Shown: positions 38,601 through 46,066 of the stretch, one piece after another
How positions within the stretch are numbered: position 1 is the stretch's first letter
Layout of the letters: the number at the start of each line of letters is the position of its first letter
Source: Formicarius rufipectus
Lineage: Eukaryota > Chordata > Aves > Passeriformes > Formicariidae
NCBI GenBank assembly: GCA_013399695.1
Contig: VXAU01003159.1
Span: 638,415 to 702,414 of the forward strand
Length of the DNA stretch: 64,000 nucleotides
Reading direction: 5' to 3'
Program-made: the position numbers and the translations under genes
Notes under the pieces: generated by a model
The model's input: only the letters and a program-made list of their open reading frames with translations
Databases searched by the model: none
What the model was told of the DNA's origin: nothing

Positions 38601-41600
38601 TCTATTTCGATTTCAGATAGGATCACAGGTCTCAGATGCAGACGATTTATTTTCCTAGCACAGCTGGTCTGTCAGAGGTCATATAATTTGGCAGCAATCC
38701 CAGTGCTTAAAAATTAATTTTTCCTTATTAATACAACTGGGGGTCCCACAGGATAGGATCCCAGCCTTATCTGAACCTGACAGCTTCCTAAACCCCATGA
38801 AGGATGCTTTCTCCTCTCAGGCTATCTGCAGTACAAGGCCACCATGTCCTGGAGCTTGGCGGCACGGGAGCTTTCTGCTGGGAAAGCCACCCAGCCGCCC
38901 GCCCGGAGCAGCGCGCTGCTGGGACGGGAAGCGCTGCCTCCTCCAGCCCAGCAAAGCAGGCTGCTTTCTCATTTCTAAGCCATGCCCGAGGTACCAAACA
39001 CTGAGTAGATACTGAGAATGAGGCTAGGGGGAAAAGGAGCAGGGCAGGGAGATGGGAATCACCTCTACAGAGCCCTCTGCGACCAGTATGCATGCCTGTC
39101 ACTCCAGACACCACACACCACGGTTTTCTGCAGCAGTAAAATTAGGAAAACAAAATGCAGCAGCCTAACCTGGGTCAGAGCCCCCCACTGAGCTTGTATC
39201 AGTCGTTTTCAGTGATGTTCCTGACAACTGATTCCTAGTCTAAAAAAGCTTTGTTCCCAGTAAGAACTGAGTTAACAACACATGGGCATAAGGCACTACG
39301 CTCAATGCTTGCGTGGGTGTGTGTGTGTGCATGTTTGTATGTGTGGCCGTGTGCCTGCTTGGCAGCAATTTGTTTTGGTCCCTCTCCCCACCTTGCTACA
39401 TCTCCTAAGTCATTACTAAAAATATCAGCTTTTAAGTAAACTATTTAGAAGGCTTCAGAGTGAGCTTTGCTCGAAGCTGCATAAACATCATCTGAATGGC
39501 TCAGTACTTGGGTCACTCATATCTTTACTTTCTTACTTCATTGCTTTTTACGGGAAAATGAAAAACACAAGCCATCCAGCCTTCAGATTTATCTTCCCGG
39601 GTCTCCCACCCACTCTCCTTCATGGTTATCTCAGGGTTTGCTTGGCTACATACAAATTGGCAGCTGCCCTGTTTATCTCTTACTGTAGAAATATTGCATG
39701 AGGGTTTTTTTTCCATGTGGATTATCATATTATTGTCTATTAAAAACGTCTCCCCTTTCTACTAACCTCCCTTAGGGAACCTAAAGAGGGACTTTCATAA
39801 TGGGGGAAGGCTTTCAGATACAGCAGACTGAAACATAAATCCATCTACCTCTGGCATGTTTTCCTTACTAGGCTGGCTAATTTACTGGAGCTGAATGTAG
39901 CCTGATCGAGGTTTGCATCCAATTACCCCTACTGTTGCTCACTGGGCTGGCAATCCAGTCATTTGGCTGGGTTTGCAGCCACACAACAGCACCTCGGCAA
40001 ACAACCGCTGGTGTCAGCCGCAGGGAGACAACTTCCTTGCTGGCTCCAACACCATGTGATGCTCTGCTTAGCCGGGAAAACCCCGCGTTCAAATAAACAC
40101 TTTTTAAAGCGACTGAATGGCCTGAGAGACATGGTTGAAAGGTTGAACCCTTCCCAGTTCGAAGTCCTGATGCCTGACTCACTCCAGGATGGAAGGAGGT
40201 GCGTGCATGGACACAGGCACACACACAGCTCGGCAGCCAAAGAGATCGAAGCCAGGCTGGCCAGTGCACCCTCAGGAACCAGTCTCAGGCTGCAGCCCGA
40301 TCTGCCACAGCACAAAACCCAGACCAGTAGACCAGATATTGCTTTTGCAACAGGGACCACTAGACTTGCCCTCAAGCAAGTGCCTCCCAGAACACTGCGC
40401 TTTCTCTTCATCCCATCGAGTGCCTATTCATTTTCCTACTTGGACAAAAGACGGGACTGTTTTTTCTTTCCTTTATAATCATAAGGAACGAGGTGATGCC
40501 AACCGGCAACCGAATATATGTCGGAAACGTCAGTGCTTTGCTGCTGCAGAAGAGAGGGATTTTCTCGGGCAGCAGAGTCTCTCCCACTTTCCTCTTCAAG
40601 GGGGAGCTGCTGGCCACGCGGCTCCGGGGCAGCAAAAGACAGGGAGGCAGGAGAAGGCACACCACACTCTGCCATCATCTAACACTGCCCGTGTCAGACT
40701 GCGGCTTAGGGCCCTGAGCCATGTCCCGAGGCCCCGACTAACGGGAAGGCAAATCCACAGCTCAGCAGCTGCTGGCTTGGCACTCCCGTCCTGCCAGGAA
40801 GCTCTTGGGCTGCTGAGCGCAGAAGGAGCCCCGAGAGAGCAGCCGACGGCATATCCTTTTCCTTCAGGGACTACTTCAGGTCGCTACCCTGTTGCCCCCG
40901 TTAGCCAGACCCAAAGGCAGTGGCCAGAGAGCACCGCGCCCAGCCTCAATCTGCTCCTCTCCTGTCCCCATGCCGAAGCAACGCAAAGACCGGGGGCTTC
41001 ATCCCAGGGCCTTCTGACAGCCCAGCCTAGCTCTTCAGCAAAGACCAGAAAAACACACTCGCGACACAAAACCTGCCACGAATCCTCCTCGTCCCGGGAC
41101 AGCCCGGCGCTTGCAAAGTAAGTGCACGGACCGCGGGCAGCCGCCGCCGAGATTCTCCCGCTCCCAGCGCAGCCCTGCGCGGCTCTGGAGGTCTGCTCCC
41201 TACCACATGATTTTGATTTCTCATCTAAAGTTTCCCGAGGTTGCAGACAGCCACGGGGCCGCGAGCATCCGGACGCGGGTGTCCGAGATGCGGCTGGTCC
41301 CTACCGCTTCCCCTCCATTCCCCGCAGCCCCCCAAAAAAACAGGTCGCAACTTTCCACCGCGGCTCCGTCCCCTCGCCCCTCACGCCGGGCGATGGGAGC
41401 CGCGCGGCTACAGCCGCTGCGAGCCTTTCCGGGGGGCTGCGCCATCCCCGCCACACGCACGATCCCCCCCAAAACCCGTGCTGCGAAAGCTGCGTAGCGC
41501 GGCTCATCTCTCACGTATTCCCTAAATTTATTCCCACGCAAAGCCTCTATGCGTGCGCCCCGGACCGCGCCCGTGCGCCCGAAAGTTGGGCGGACGGCGA

Positions 41601-41729
41601 GGGCTCCCTCACCCACCCGCGGCTGAGGGCATCCTTCGCCCCGGAGGGTGCCTTACCTGTCTCTGCCGTGCCTCCGGTGCCGGGCAAGCACAGCCCTAGA
41701 AATCCCCACGCGAGTAGAAACGTATCCAT
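5475..41729 (-). CDS. NRP2: Neuropilin-2, partial gene model (coding exons 1-7 joined)
   Basis: The model joins, in transcript order, 41657-41729, 29884-30061, 13394-13575, 8990-9220, 8266-8421, 6265-6434 and 5475-5630: 1146 nt, 382 codons, no internal stop. Every intron begins GT and ends AG and all phases agree. Known role of the family: a type I membrane co-receptor that binds class 3 semaphorins and VEGFs and signals with plexins and VEGF receptors. Visible domains are the signal peptide (about 1-22), CUB a1 (28-142), CUB a2 (149-267) and the start of discoidin domain b1 (277 on). Nine of the expected cysteines fall at 28, 55, 83, 105, 149, 175, 208, 230 and 277, exactly as in human NRP2. 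NRP1 is excluded by sequence: for example PCGGRLNSKDAGYITSPGYP in CUB1 is NRP2-type. The C-terminal b1, b2, MAM, transmembrane and tail exons lie outside the window, so isoform type cannot be judged. Confidence 0.96.
5631..6264 (-). other. NRP2 intron 6
   Basis: 634 bp between the two b1 exons, donor GTACGC and acceptor GGAAAG. Phase 0. Nothing else recognised inside it. Confidence 0.95.
6265..6434 (-). CDS. NRP2: NRP2 coding exon 6: start of discoidin (FV/VIII) domain b1
   Basis: The exon is 170 nt and encodes residues 274 (split) to 330, ending on a codon boundary. It reads FQCNVPLGMESGRISNMQIS, then ASSTYSDGRWTPQQSRLNSD and NGWTPNVDSNKEYLQ. C277 opens the b1 disulfide; its partner near 427 lies beyond the window. 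Y299, W304, T319 and D323 line the pocket that grips the C-terminal arginine of VEGF and processed semaphorins in neuropilin b1, by comparison with known structures. The acceptor is TGCTCTAG/A and the donor CCAG/GTACGC. The phase 0 junction to exon 7 is conserved with human. Confidence 0.97.
6435..8265 (-). other. NRP2 intron 5
   Basis: 1.83 kb, donor GTAAGTT and acceptor TCTAG. It carries a TG-rich degenerate microsatellite at about 6927-6970. Otherwise unique, moderately AT-rich sequence with no recognised element. Confidence 0.94.
6927..6970. repeat. TG-rich degenerate microsatellite
   Basis: Interrupted TGTG/TGCA units in intron 5, including GTGTGTGTGCATGTGTCTG. Confidence 0.75.
8266..8421 (-). 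CDS. NRP2: NRP2 coding exon 5: end of CUB domain a2
   Basis: The exon is 156 nt and encodes residues 222 (split) to 273 plus one base of N274. It reads GPLIGRYCGTKMPSDIRSTT, then GVLSLTFHTDLAVAKDGFSA and QYYLIHQEVPE. C230 pairs with C208; D252 in FHTD completes the calcium site with E197 and D211. The GFSAQYY ending is the classic final CUB strand. The acceptor is TTTTGCAG/T and the donor GAAA/GTAAGTT. The tail HQEVPEN is the short linker between a2 and b1. Confidence 0.97.
8422..8989 (-). other. NRP2 intron 4
   Basis: 568 bp inside CUB a2, the shortest intron in the window, donor GTAAGCC and acceptor TTTTGCAG. Phase 1. A 157-codon frame across it (8509-8982, minus) has no recognisable content. 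Confidence 0.95.
8990..9220 (-). CDS. NRP2: NRP2 coding exon 4: first two thirds of CUB domain a2
   Basis: The exon is 231 nt and encodes residues 145 (split) to 221 plus one base of V222. It begins SEDCSRNFTASNGTIESPGF and includes KYPHNLDC, then LFDLEHDPLQAGEGDCKYDW and LDIWDGIPN. Two N-glycosylation sequons, N152-F-T and N157-G-T, sit at the same numbers as annotated sites in human NRP2. C149-C175 and C208 (paired with C230) are present. E197 and D211 match the calcium-coordinating residues of CUB2. The acceptor is GCTACAG/G and the donor ATG/GTAAGCC. Open frames reported elsewhere over this stretch are out-of-frame shadows. Intron 4 downstream is only 568 bp. Confidence 0.97.
9221..13393 (-). 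other. NRP2 intron 3
   Basis: 4.17 kb between CUB1 and CUB2, phase 1, donor GTAAGTG and acceptor GCTACAG. Contents seen: a near-palindrome at 10704-10720 and an A/GAAA-rich tract at 13237-13276 close to the donor end. No coding sequence recognised. Confidence 0.94.
13237..13276. repeat. A-tract followed by GAAA repeats
   Basis: Sixteen A residues then AAAG/GAAA units in intron 3, about 120 bp left of the exon 3 donor. It could be the tail of a lost retroposed copy, but no body or target-site duplication was recognised. Confidence 0.8.
13394..13575 (-). CDS. NRP2: NRP2 coding exon 3: second half of CUB domain a1
   Basis: The exon is 182 nt and completes K84, encodes residues 85-144 and gives the first base of G145. 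It reads YDYIEIRDGDSEAADLLGKH, then the CGNIAPPTIISSG stretch and KFTSDYARQGAGFSLRYEI, all hallmark CUB motifs. C105 is the partner of C83. The D in the IRDGD motif and the TSDYA segment correspond to the usual CUB acidic cluster. The acceptor is TCCACAG/G and the donor ACAG/GTAAGTG. The exon is isolated: 16.3 kb of intron upstream and 4.2 kb downstream. Almost every difference from the human protein is conservative (for example F to Y). Confidence 0.97.
17925..18030 (+). repeat. MIR-like SINE relic
   Basis: Contains CCCAAGGTCACACAGGAAG and, after a gap, CAGGAATAGAAGCCAG, which match the well-known 3' half of MIR (GCCCAAGGTCACACAGC... GATTCGAACCCAG). It is old and diverged and lies in intron 2. 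The family name is by recognition, not by search. Confidence 0.7.
18846..18948 (+). repeat. Relic of an ancient amniote interspersed repeat
   Basis: Carries GGTTTTACACAAGTGTAACTC and, further on, CACTCCTAATTTATCCACTG and GAGAATCAGTCC. Together they resemble a dispersed repeat, common in reptile genomes, with GATTTACACTGGTGTAA cores and GATCAGAATCAGGCC ends. I cannot give the database name with certainty. Confidence 0.55.
23696..23752 (-). repeat. Relic of an ancient amniote interspersed repeat
   Basis: On the minus strand it reads GGACCAGATGC, then GTTTTACACTGATTTATGGA, resembling the same dispersed family as 18846-18948. Short and diverged; in intron 2. Confidence 0.4.
25995..26013. repeat. 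T19 homopolymer
   Basis: Nineteen consecutive T on the plus strand in intron 2. No adjoining retroposon body recognised. Confidence 0.9.
29884..30061 (-). CDS. NRP2: NRP2 coding exon 2: first half of CUB domain a1
   Basis: The exon is 178 nt and encodes residues 25-83 plus two bases of lysine 84. It contains the CUB1 opening CGGRL, the motif YITSPGYP, then NCEWVIYAP and FNPHFEIEKHDC. C28 and C55 form the first CUB disulfide and C83 pairs with C105 in exon 3, by homology with human NRP2. CUB a1 with a2 and b1 forms the semaphorin-binding face in neuropilins. The acceptor follows a pyrimidine-rich run ending TCTCTGCAG; the donor is CAA/GTAAGAG. Flanking introns are phase 1 (upstream) and phase 2 (downstream). 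Confidence 0.97.
30515..30570 (+). repeat. Possible MIR-like fragment
   Basis: GAGAAGGAAACTGAGGCACA resembles the MIR consensus segment GAGGAAACTGAGGCACAGAG. The sequence beyond about 30555 does not continue the match, so this is a short, uncertain fragment in intron 1. Confidence 0.35.
35792..35875 (+). repeat. Relic of an ancient amniote interspersed repeat
   Basis: GGGCCAGATCCTGCATGC opens it and ATGACTGGAGTTAAGCTGAT follows, matching the family pattern GGGCCAGATCCTG ... CAATGGAGTTACACTGATTTACACC well. Clearest of the four copies noticed; in intron 1. Confidence 0.6.
39311..39352. repeat. TG-rich microsatellite
   Basis: GTGTGTGTGTGTG core flanked by GCGTGG and ATGTTTGTATGTGTG; in intron 1. 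Confidence 0.8.
41657..41729 (-). CDS. NRP2: NRP2 coding exon 1: start codon and signal peptide
   Basis: The exon encodes 24 codons plus one base, beginning MDTFLLAWGFLGLCLPG, a typical signal peptide: short N-region, leucine-rich core and small residues before cleavage. Human NRP2 also starts with an MD-F-L-W-F-L pattern, which supports homology despite the fast evolution of signal peptides. The ATG at 41729-41727 has A at -3 and G at +4, a strong Kozak context. An in-frame GTG at 41765 is not a credible start. The donor is CAG/GTAAGG just left of 41657. The split codon (G plus CT of exon 2) gives alanine 25. The exon sits inside the CpG island. Start choice is inferred from length agreement with the human protein. 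Confidence 0.92.
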
Positions 41730-41934
41730 CCTTCGGAACAAATTATAAAAAACCCAAAAAACCACAAGACAGGACCCGAGGCTGCGGGGCCGGGCTTCGC
41801 CTCCCAGCCCCGGGCGCGCCGCGCCCCGTGTGGGCGCCCCACTCGCGAGCGGCTCCGATGGGACTCAGCGAGGGGCGGCGGCACTCGCCGGTCCGGGGCT
41901 GCGGGGCGGGCGGTGCCGGCCGAGCGCCTCTCCC

Positions 41935-41967
41935 CTAGGGCGACCCGCGGGGCCGGCGCCTCGGCAT
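41935..41967 (-). other. Short upstream ORF in the NRP2 leader
   Basis: Ten codons, arginine/proline-rich (MPRRRPRGSP), starting at 41967 with G at -3 and ending at a TAG at 41935-41937. It is the upstream ATG closest to the NRP2 start, about 200 nt before it, and would be translated first only if the transcript begins upstream of 41967. Function unknown; short uORFs generally lower main-frame translation. Confidence 0.3.
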
Positions 41968-42048
41968 CCCNAGCGCGGGTGCGGAGCCGGTGCGGGGGCA
42001 GCGCCGAGCGGCCCCGAGGAGCGGGGCGCGTCCCGCCTGCGCTGCCGT

Positions 42049-42084
42049 GCCGTGAGTGCCGCGGGTGCCGTGGGTGCCGCCGGC
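42049..42084. repeat. 9-bp tandem repeat in the NRP2 leader
   Basis: Four imperfect 9-bp units of the form GCCGTGGGT. On the minus strand, in the frame of the long uORF from 42187, it would read as an Arg-His-Pro repeat. Copy number of such GC repeats tends to vary between individuals. Confidence 0.75.
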
Positions 42085-42419
42085 CCCCTCCCCGCGGCGC
42101 AAGCAGGAGGCGAAGGCGATGGGAATAGCGGCGAAAGAGCCGGCTGTGCGAAGGGAGACACACAGAAATTGTCGGATGGGGGAGCATCAGGACAAGGATT
42201 GTCCCTGCTCGCGGGCTTCCGCCGCTGCCGGCCGAGACCCAGGAGCGCCGAGCCTTGGCCAGAGCCGCCTGCCAGAGCGGGGAGCGGGAAGCTCACGCTG
42301 CCTCGCTCCGGGCACCCGGGCTGCGCTGCAAAGGCTCCTACCACGGACAAATCCACACCCGCTTCGGGACTGCATCGCAGTTGTTTTCCATGCTCCAAAC
42401 ACGTTTTCTCAAAGATGCT

Positions 42420-42426
42420 CTTTATA
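42420..42426 (-). promoter_or_regulatory. TATA-like element upstream of NRP2
   Basis: The minus strand reads TATAAAG here, at the upstream edge of the CpG island. If used, transcription would start near 42390 and give a leader of about 660 nt, plausible for NRP2. CpG-island promoters often lack a working TATA box, so this may be coincidental. Confidence 0.25.
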
Positions 42427-42429
42427 AAC

Positions 42430-45300
42430 ACAGAGAGCAGCGTTCACATAGTCACCCTTAACAGAGCTCAAAAAGTTTGTTCGCCATTGACTTGAGAAGG
42501 TGAGGCATCTCTGCCCGGGCTGGAATCGCCAGGACCTTCCTTGCGTTTACTCGCTTGAATTCACAGACTGCAACAGGCTTAATGGTACCTGGCAAGCTGG
42601 GGCTAACTCAGCCTCCATGCTGTTTGAGAGGTGAAATTTCAAAGCATAGAAGTAAAATGAACCCTAAAACCCATCACCAAAAAGCTGTTTAAAAACAAAT
42701 GTATATGTTGTTGATCAGTCCCTAGATTATAAATTCCAACTTCCAAATAAACAGTAGACAAAAGGATTAAAGCTACGTTATCTCAGTTTTTTTAAGTTGG
42801 TAATTAGTGAAGAGATACTGGCATGTGGCAGAAGTGAGATACATCATTGTGTGGGTGAGAGGGAAAATAAGAACGTTTCACTAGTATTCATTTAGGGTGA
42901 TGAGACTAATTATTTTGTATTCTGCTGTCTATCAGTTATGGGTAGCATCACCAGCTCACGTCAATGAAATCACGATGCCAACCTGTTTAAGTGCGTTCAC
43001 ACAACACAATCGCGCCTAGTTCCTCTGAGGCCAGTAGAAGTTCATTGACAGCAACAGATTTGGCCTGACAGACAGATCTGATATTTCAGACATTACCCTG
43101 AGGGCTGTAGCATCCCTCTTCCTTCTTTATGTTTTAATACCTGATTTTGCATCTTCTTTGGCTCAAATGTGCTCCAAAACCTGCTGAAGTCAATGCAAAG
43201 CCAGTGGCAACAGTCTGCTGCTGTATTTATTGTATTGTGATGTGGAATTATGCAACTATTATTTACTACTCACTTATAGTTAGACTACTATCAAGCTAGC
43301 AAAGTGTGATTTTTTGTGTGTATAAATAGCCCTTGCAAACCATAACAGAGATATCAGAGCGTAATACAAACCCACAGCATGAATCATTCCTCTTTTCAGA
43401 CATGCATGGAAAAGGAAGAAGTTACCAGGTCCTAATCAGACACGGCCCTGTCTCACGTACCATACAGCACAGGGGCAATATTTCTCCCATTATGTTTGGT
43501 ATCCCCTGGTTAGGGTCAATAGAAGAGTGCAAACACAACTTTGAACTGATAACAGCTCTGATCTGCTACTGAGTGAAGAGAAGATAACCCTAGGAAAGAA
43601 AATGGTGGTGGGAAATGAAGTTACTTGCTGCTCTACAGAGGTTTCTCTCAGCTGCTTTTCAATAGCTCTCCACAAATCCAGCCCTGAGTTTTAGTGTCAT
43701 ATCTCACATCTCCTCTCCCTAAAATGCCTCTGTCAGGAAAGGAAAGGCACAACTAAAGTATGGAGCAGTGCTACTGCTGTTTCTACCACTGCAGGTGTTC
43801 AGGACAGAATTATAATAGAGCTGGTGACACCTACTAGTCCAGCTCAGATACATGACTGTCAAAAATACTTCTTTTGGGAGCATTGAAGACTGATCCTCTC
43901 TTGGGTTTCAAGGCACTGAGCACAACGTGATACTACGTACCTTGAACTTACCTGTGCCTGTTTCCAGGGGCAGCTGCTGCTGCTGATGTTGGCACTGCTC
44001 TGTGCCCCATGCAAGGCTGGACCTCACTGGCTCTCTGTGCTGGTAAGTCATCCTTCTGCCAGGGGGCTCAGAGCTCTGGTCACTGTTCAGTCCTCCTCTG
44101 GGTATCGAAAACCCACAAGTAAGTGCTTGCCAAACCCATCAGGAACTGCAGCATGTTTCCATATCTGTATGTCAGAAACATCCACAAAACCTCACTGAAA
44201 CTGGGACAATATGTAATTTAATGGTACTGTACTATTTAACATACCATCTGCATTAAATTTGGTTGAAGGAATTTTGCAGCCCAAGCATTAGTCAGAGCTG
44301 TGATGCAGTGAATTTTTCCCCATGTCTCCTCCCCTCCAGCAGAAAGCCTTTGCCTCCTCAAACACTGCCTAGTTCCCTGCTGCTGACCTGAGGGTCTGCA
44401 TACCTGGGGTTTTCACTGGCACTCTACAGCTCTGCTCTTCTCTTCCCTTCAAATGCAGCTCCTTTTAAACATTGATCATATACTTCATTTATTTTCAGTC
44501 ATAGCTTCCTCTTTCTAAATGAGTCCTCCTCTCCCCGTGAACTGACCATCAGGAGGTGCCTGTAAAGCAGGAAATCCCCAAGTTTTTCCTTAGAGCCTTT
44601 CTCAATCTTGATTTAAAATAAAATACAATTAAAACCAAGGCGCCATGTATTCCCATAACCTTCTCTGGGCTCCGGAGTAGCTGGACAAACAGGGTGTCTC
44701 CCCCAGTTTTATGTCAAAACATACTATTTCCAATGCAGATCTTGACAGCCTTCCAGAGAAAACAACACGGCAGGACTGAAACAGGGTTAGGAATGAGAGC
44801 AGGGAAAAATGATACCCAGCCTAGATAAAACCATAAGTATTGTCAGTCAGCAGGAGAGCAGGGACTCAAATGTTTTTGGCAGGGTATCCAAGGAGCGGGA
44901 GCGCAGGGCATGGGGGCAGACAGTGTGGGTTGTCTCCCAACTTCTTGCAGGAACACAGACTTCTTGTTGCAGTTTTCCTCCTTCAGACAGTGCTTTGAGA
45001 TCCTCAGCTAAAAAGCTCTAAGTGCATCATATAAAATGTTTTTATTAGTCTATCAGGTGCATGATTACAAGACCTCATTTTATAGCCACAAATAGCCAAT
45101 AATTACCTTAGCATCCCATTAGCCCTAGTTTTCAGCCAGACTGTGTGCTGGGGAATTTTTCCCTATTCAAAAAGCAGGCCAATACCCCAACTTGTAAGGA
45201 GCAATTTGGCACATTGTGTTCAAGTCCATAAACTTCCAGTCTAGAGGTTGCTTAATTAGCAAACTGCCCTGTTAATTTTTCATGGGGAGTACCATGTCTG
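42430..45300. other. NRP2 upstream region, proximal part
   Basis: No gene recognised. Just outside the CpG island the sequence turns AT-rich and CpG-poor. It contains a plus-strand splice-donor-like site at 42499/42500, a TATA-like TATAAATAG at 43320-43328 and an AT-rich, homeodomain-site-rich block at about 45030-45290. Open frames are short. Confidence 0.7.
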
Positions 45301-45724
45301 CTAATCTGCTATGCAGTGGCTGCACAGTGAGCCCAGAGACAGCCCCTTCAGCTCTGGGGTTGCTGTAGCAAGCAAGTGCTTCCCCACCCCATTACTGACC
45401 ACCCACCCCACTCCTGCCCATCGCGTTACTGCCCACTCATCTCATTATTTCTCACCTCCTTCTAACATTTCCTCCCCCATTTTCCCGGCTGCCAGACTGT
45501 CTACAGGGCATCAGAGAGCTGCTTTCTCCCCCTGGTTCTCCTGCTCACAGACACTTTGCACAGGAGGAGCTTTGCTGGTGTGCAGAGGCTTCTCCAGTGC
45601 TCATGCTGCCCGGCTGCAGTGTGGCCTGAAGCTCGGGCAGCCACGTGGGGCCTGGGCCAGTCCTGCCCTGCTGCAGTGCCAGCAGCTGGCAGAGGGCTGT
45701 GGGGAGAGTAGGGGAGCAACGCTG

Positions 45725-45960
45725 CTGCAGGGAAAATGAGGGGAGTGCTGAGGCAGCCAGGAAAGGGGAAACGAAAAGGAGGAGATAAAAAACAGAGGTT
45801 AAAGGAGAGAAGAGTGGAGACGGGAGGTGGCAAAAGAAACAAAGACACGGTCAAGGGGATGGGGGAAAACGAATAAATGTCAGAAAAGAGGGAAGAGTAC
45901 AGAGGAAGCAAACTAATGGAGTTAAAATCCATCATCGGATTAGCAAAGAGTGGGAGTGTG
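45725..45960 (+). repeat. Purine-rich tract
   Basis: The plus strand is strongly G/A-biased over roughly 200 bp (runs such as GGAAAGGGGAAACGAAAAGG). The minus strand is correspondingly pyrimidine-rich, which produces the 144-codon chance frame there. It leads directly into the 14-bp minisatellite. Confidence 0.7.
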
Positions 45961-45998
45961 ATTCCTCCCAGCTAGCTCTGGAGGTGCTGAGCCGCGGG

Positions 45999-46066
45999 AG
46001 AGGGGCAGACAGAGGGGCACAGACAGAGGGGTGCAGATGGAGGGGTGCAGGTGGAGGGGTGCAGAC
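45999..46066 (+). repeat. 14-bp minisatellite
   Basis: About five units of AGAGGGGTGCAGAT type: one of 12 bp then four of 14 bp (46011, 46025, 46039 and 46053). Later units are more alike, suggesting recent slippage at the right end. Confidence 0.9.

Larger units (their letters stand above)
30062..41656 (-). other. NRP2 intron 1
   Basis: 11.6 kb, phase 1. The right end lies within the CpG island. It holds a possible MIR fragment (about 30515-30570), a clear relic of an old amniote repeat (35792-35875), a TG microsatellite (39311-39352) and a plus-strand 310-codon open frame (40189-41121). First introns of developmental genes often carry enhancers; nothing in the sequence alone proves one here. 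Confidence 0.93.
41080..42350. promoter_or_regulatory. NRP2: CpG island over the NRP2 promoter, leader and first exon
   Basis: Roughly 1.3 kb in which CpG is frequent and G+C is very high, in sharp contrast to the CpG-poor flanks. It contains several GC-box-like runs, for example around 41900-41910, and short tandem GC repeats. It covers coding exon 1 and the presumed 5' leader and is the obvious NRP2 promoter region. Edges are estimated by eye. One undetermined base lies at 41971. Confidence 0.85.
41730..42390 (-). other. NRP2: Presumed NRP2 5' leader (untranslated region)
   Basis: GC-rich sequence between the possible TATA-like element and the start codon. It contains several upstream ATGs on the minus strand, including 42391, 42375, 42187 and 41967. 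The one at 42187 opens a frame that overlaps the NRP2 start out of frame. The extent of the leader is inferred; the true start site could be nearer to the ATG, or an upstream non-coding exon could exist. Confidence 0.4.

Noticed and set aside
41122..41748. 208-codon plus-strand frame across the CpG island
   Set aside because: It runs antisense through NRP2 exon 1 in very GC-rich DNA, where stop codons are rare; proline/alanine/arginine-rich with no family resemblance.
41729..41765. In-frame N-terminal extension of NRP2 by twelve codons
   Set aside because: The extension would begin with GTG, not ATG, and would spoil the signal peptide; the ATG at 41729 has a strong Kozak context and fits the family length.
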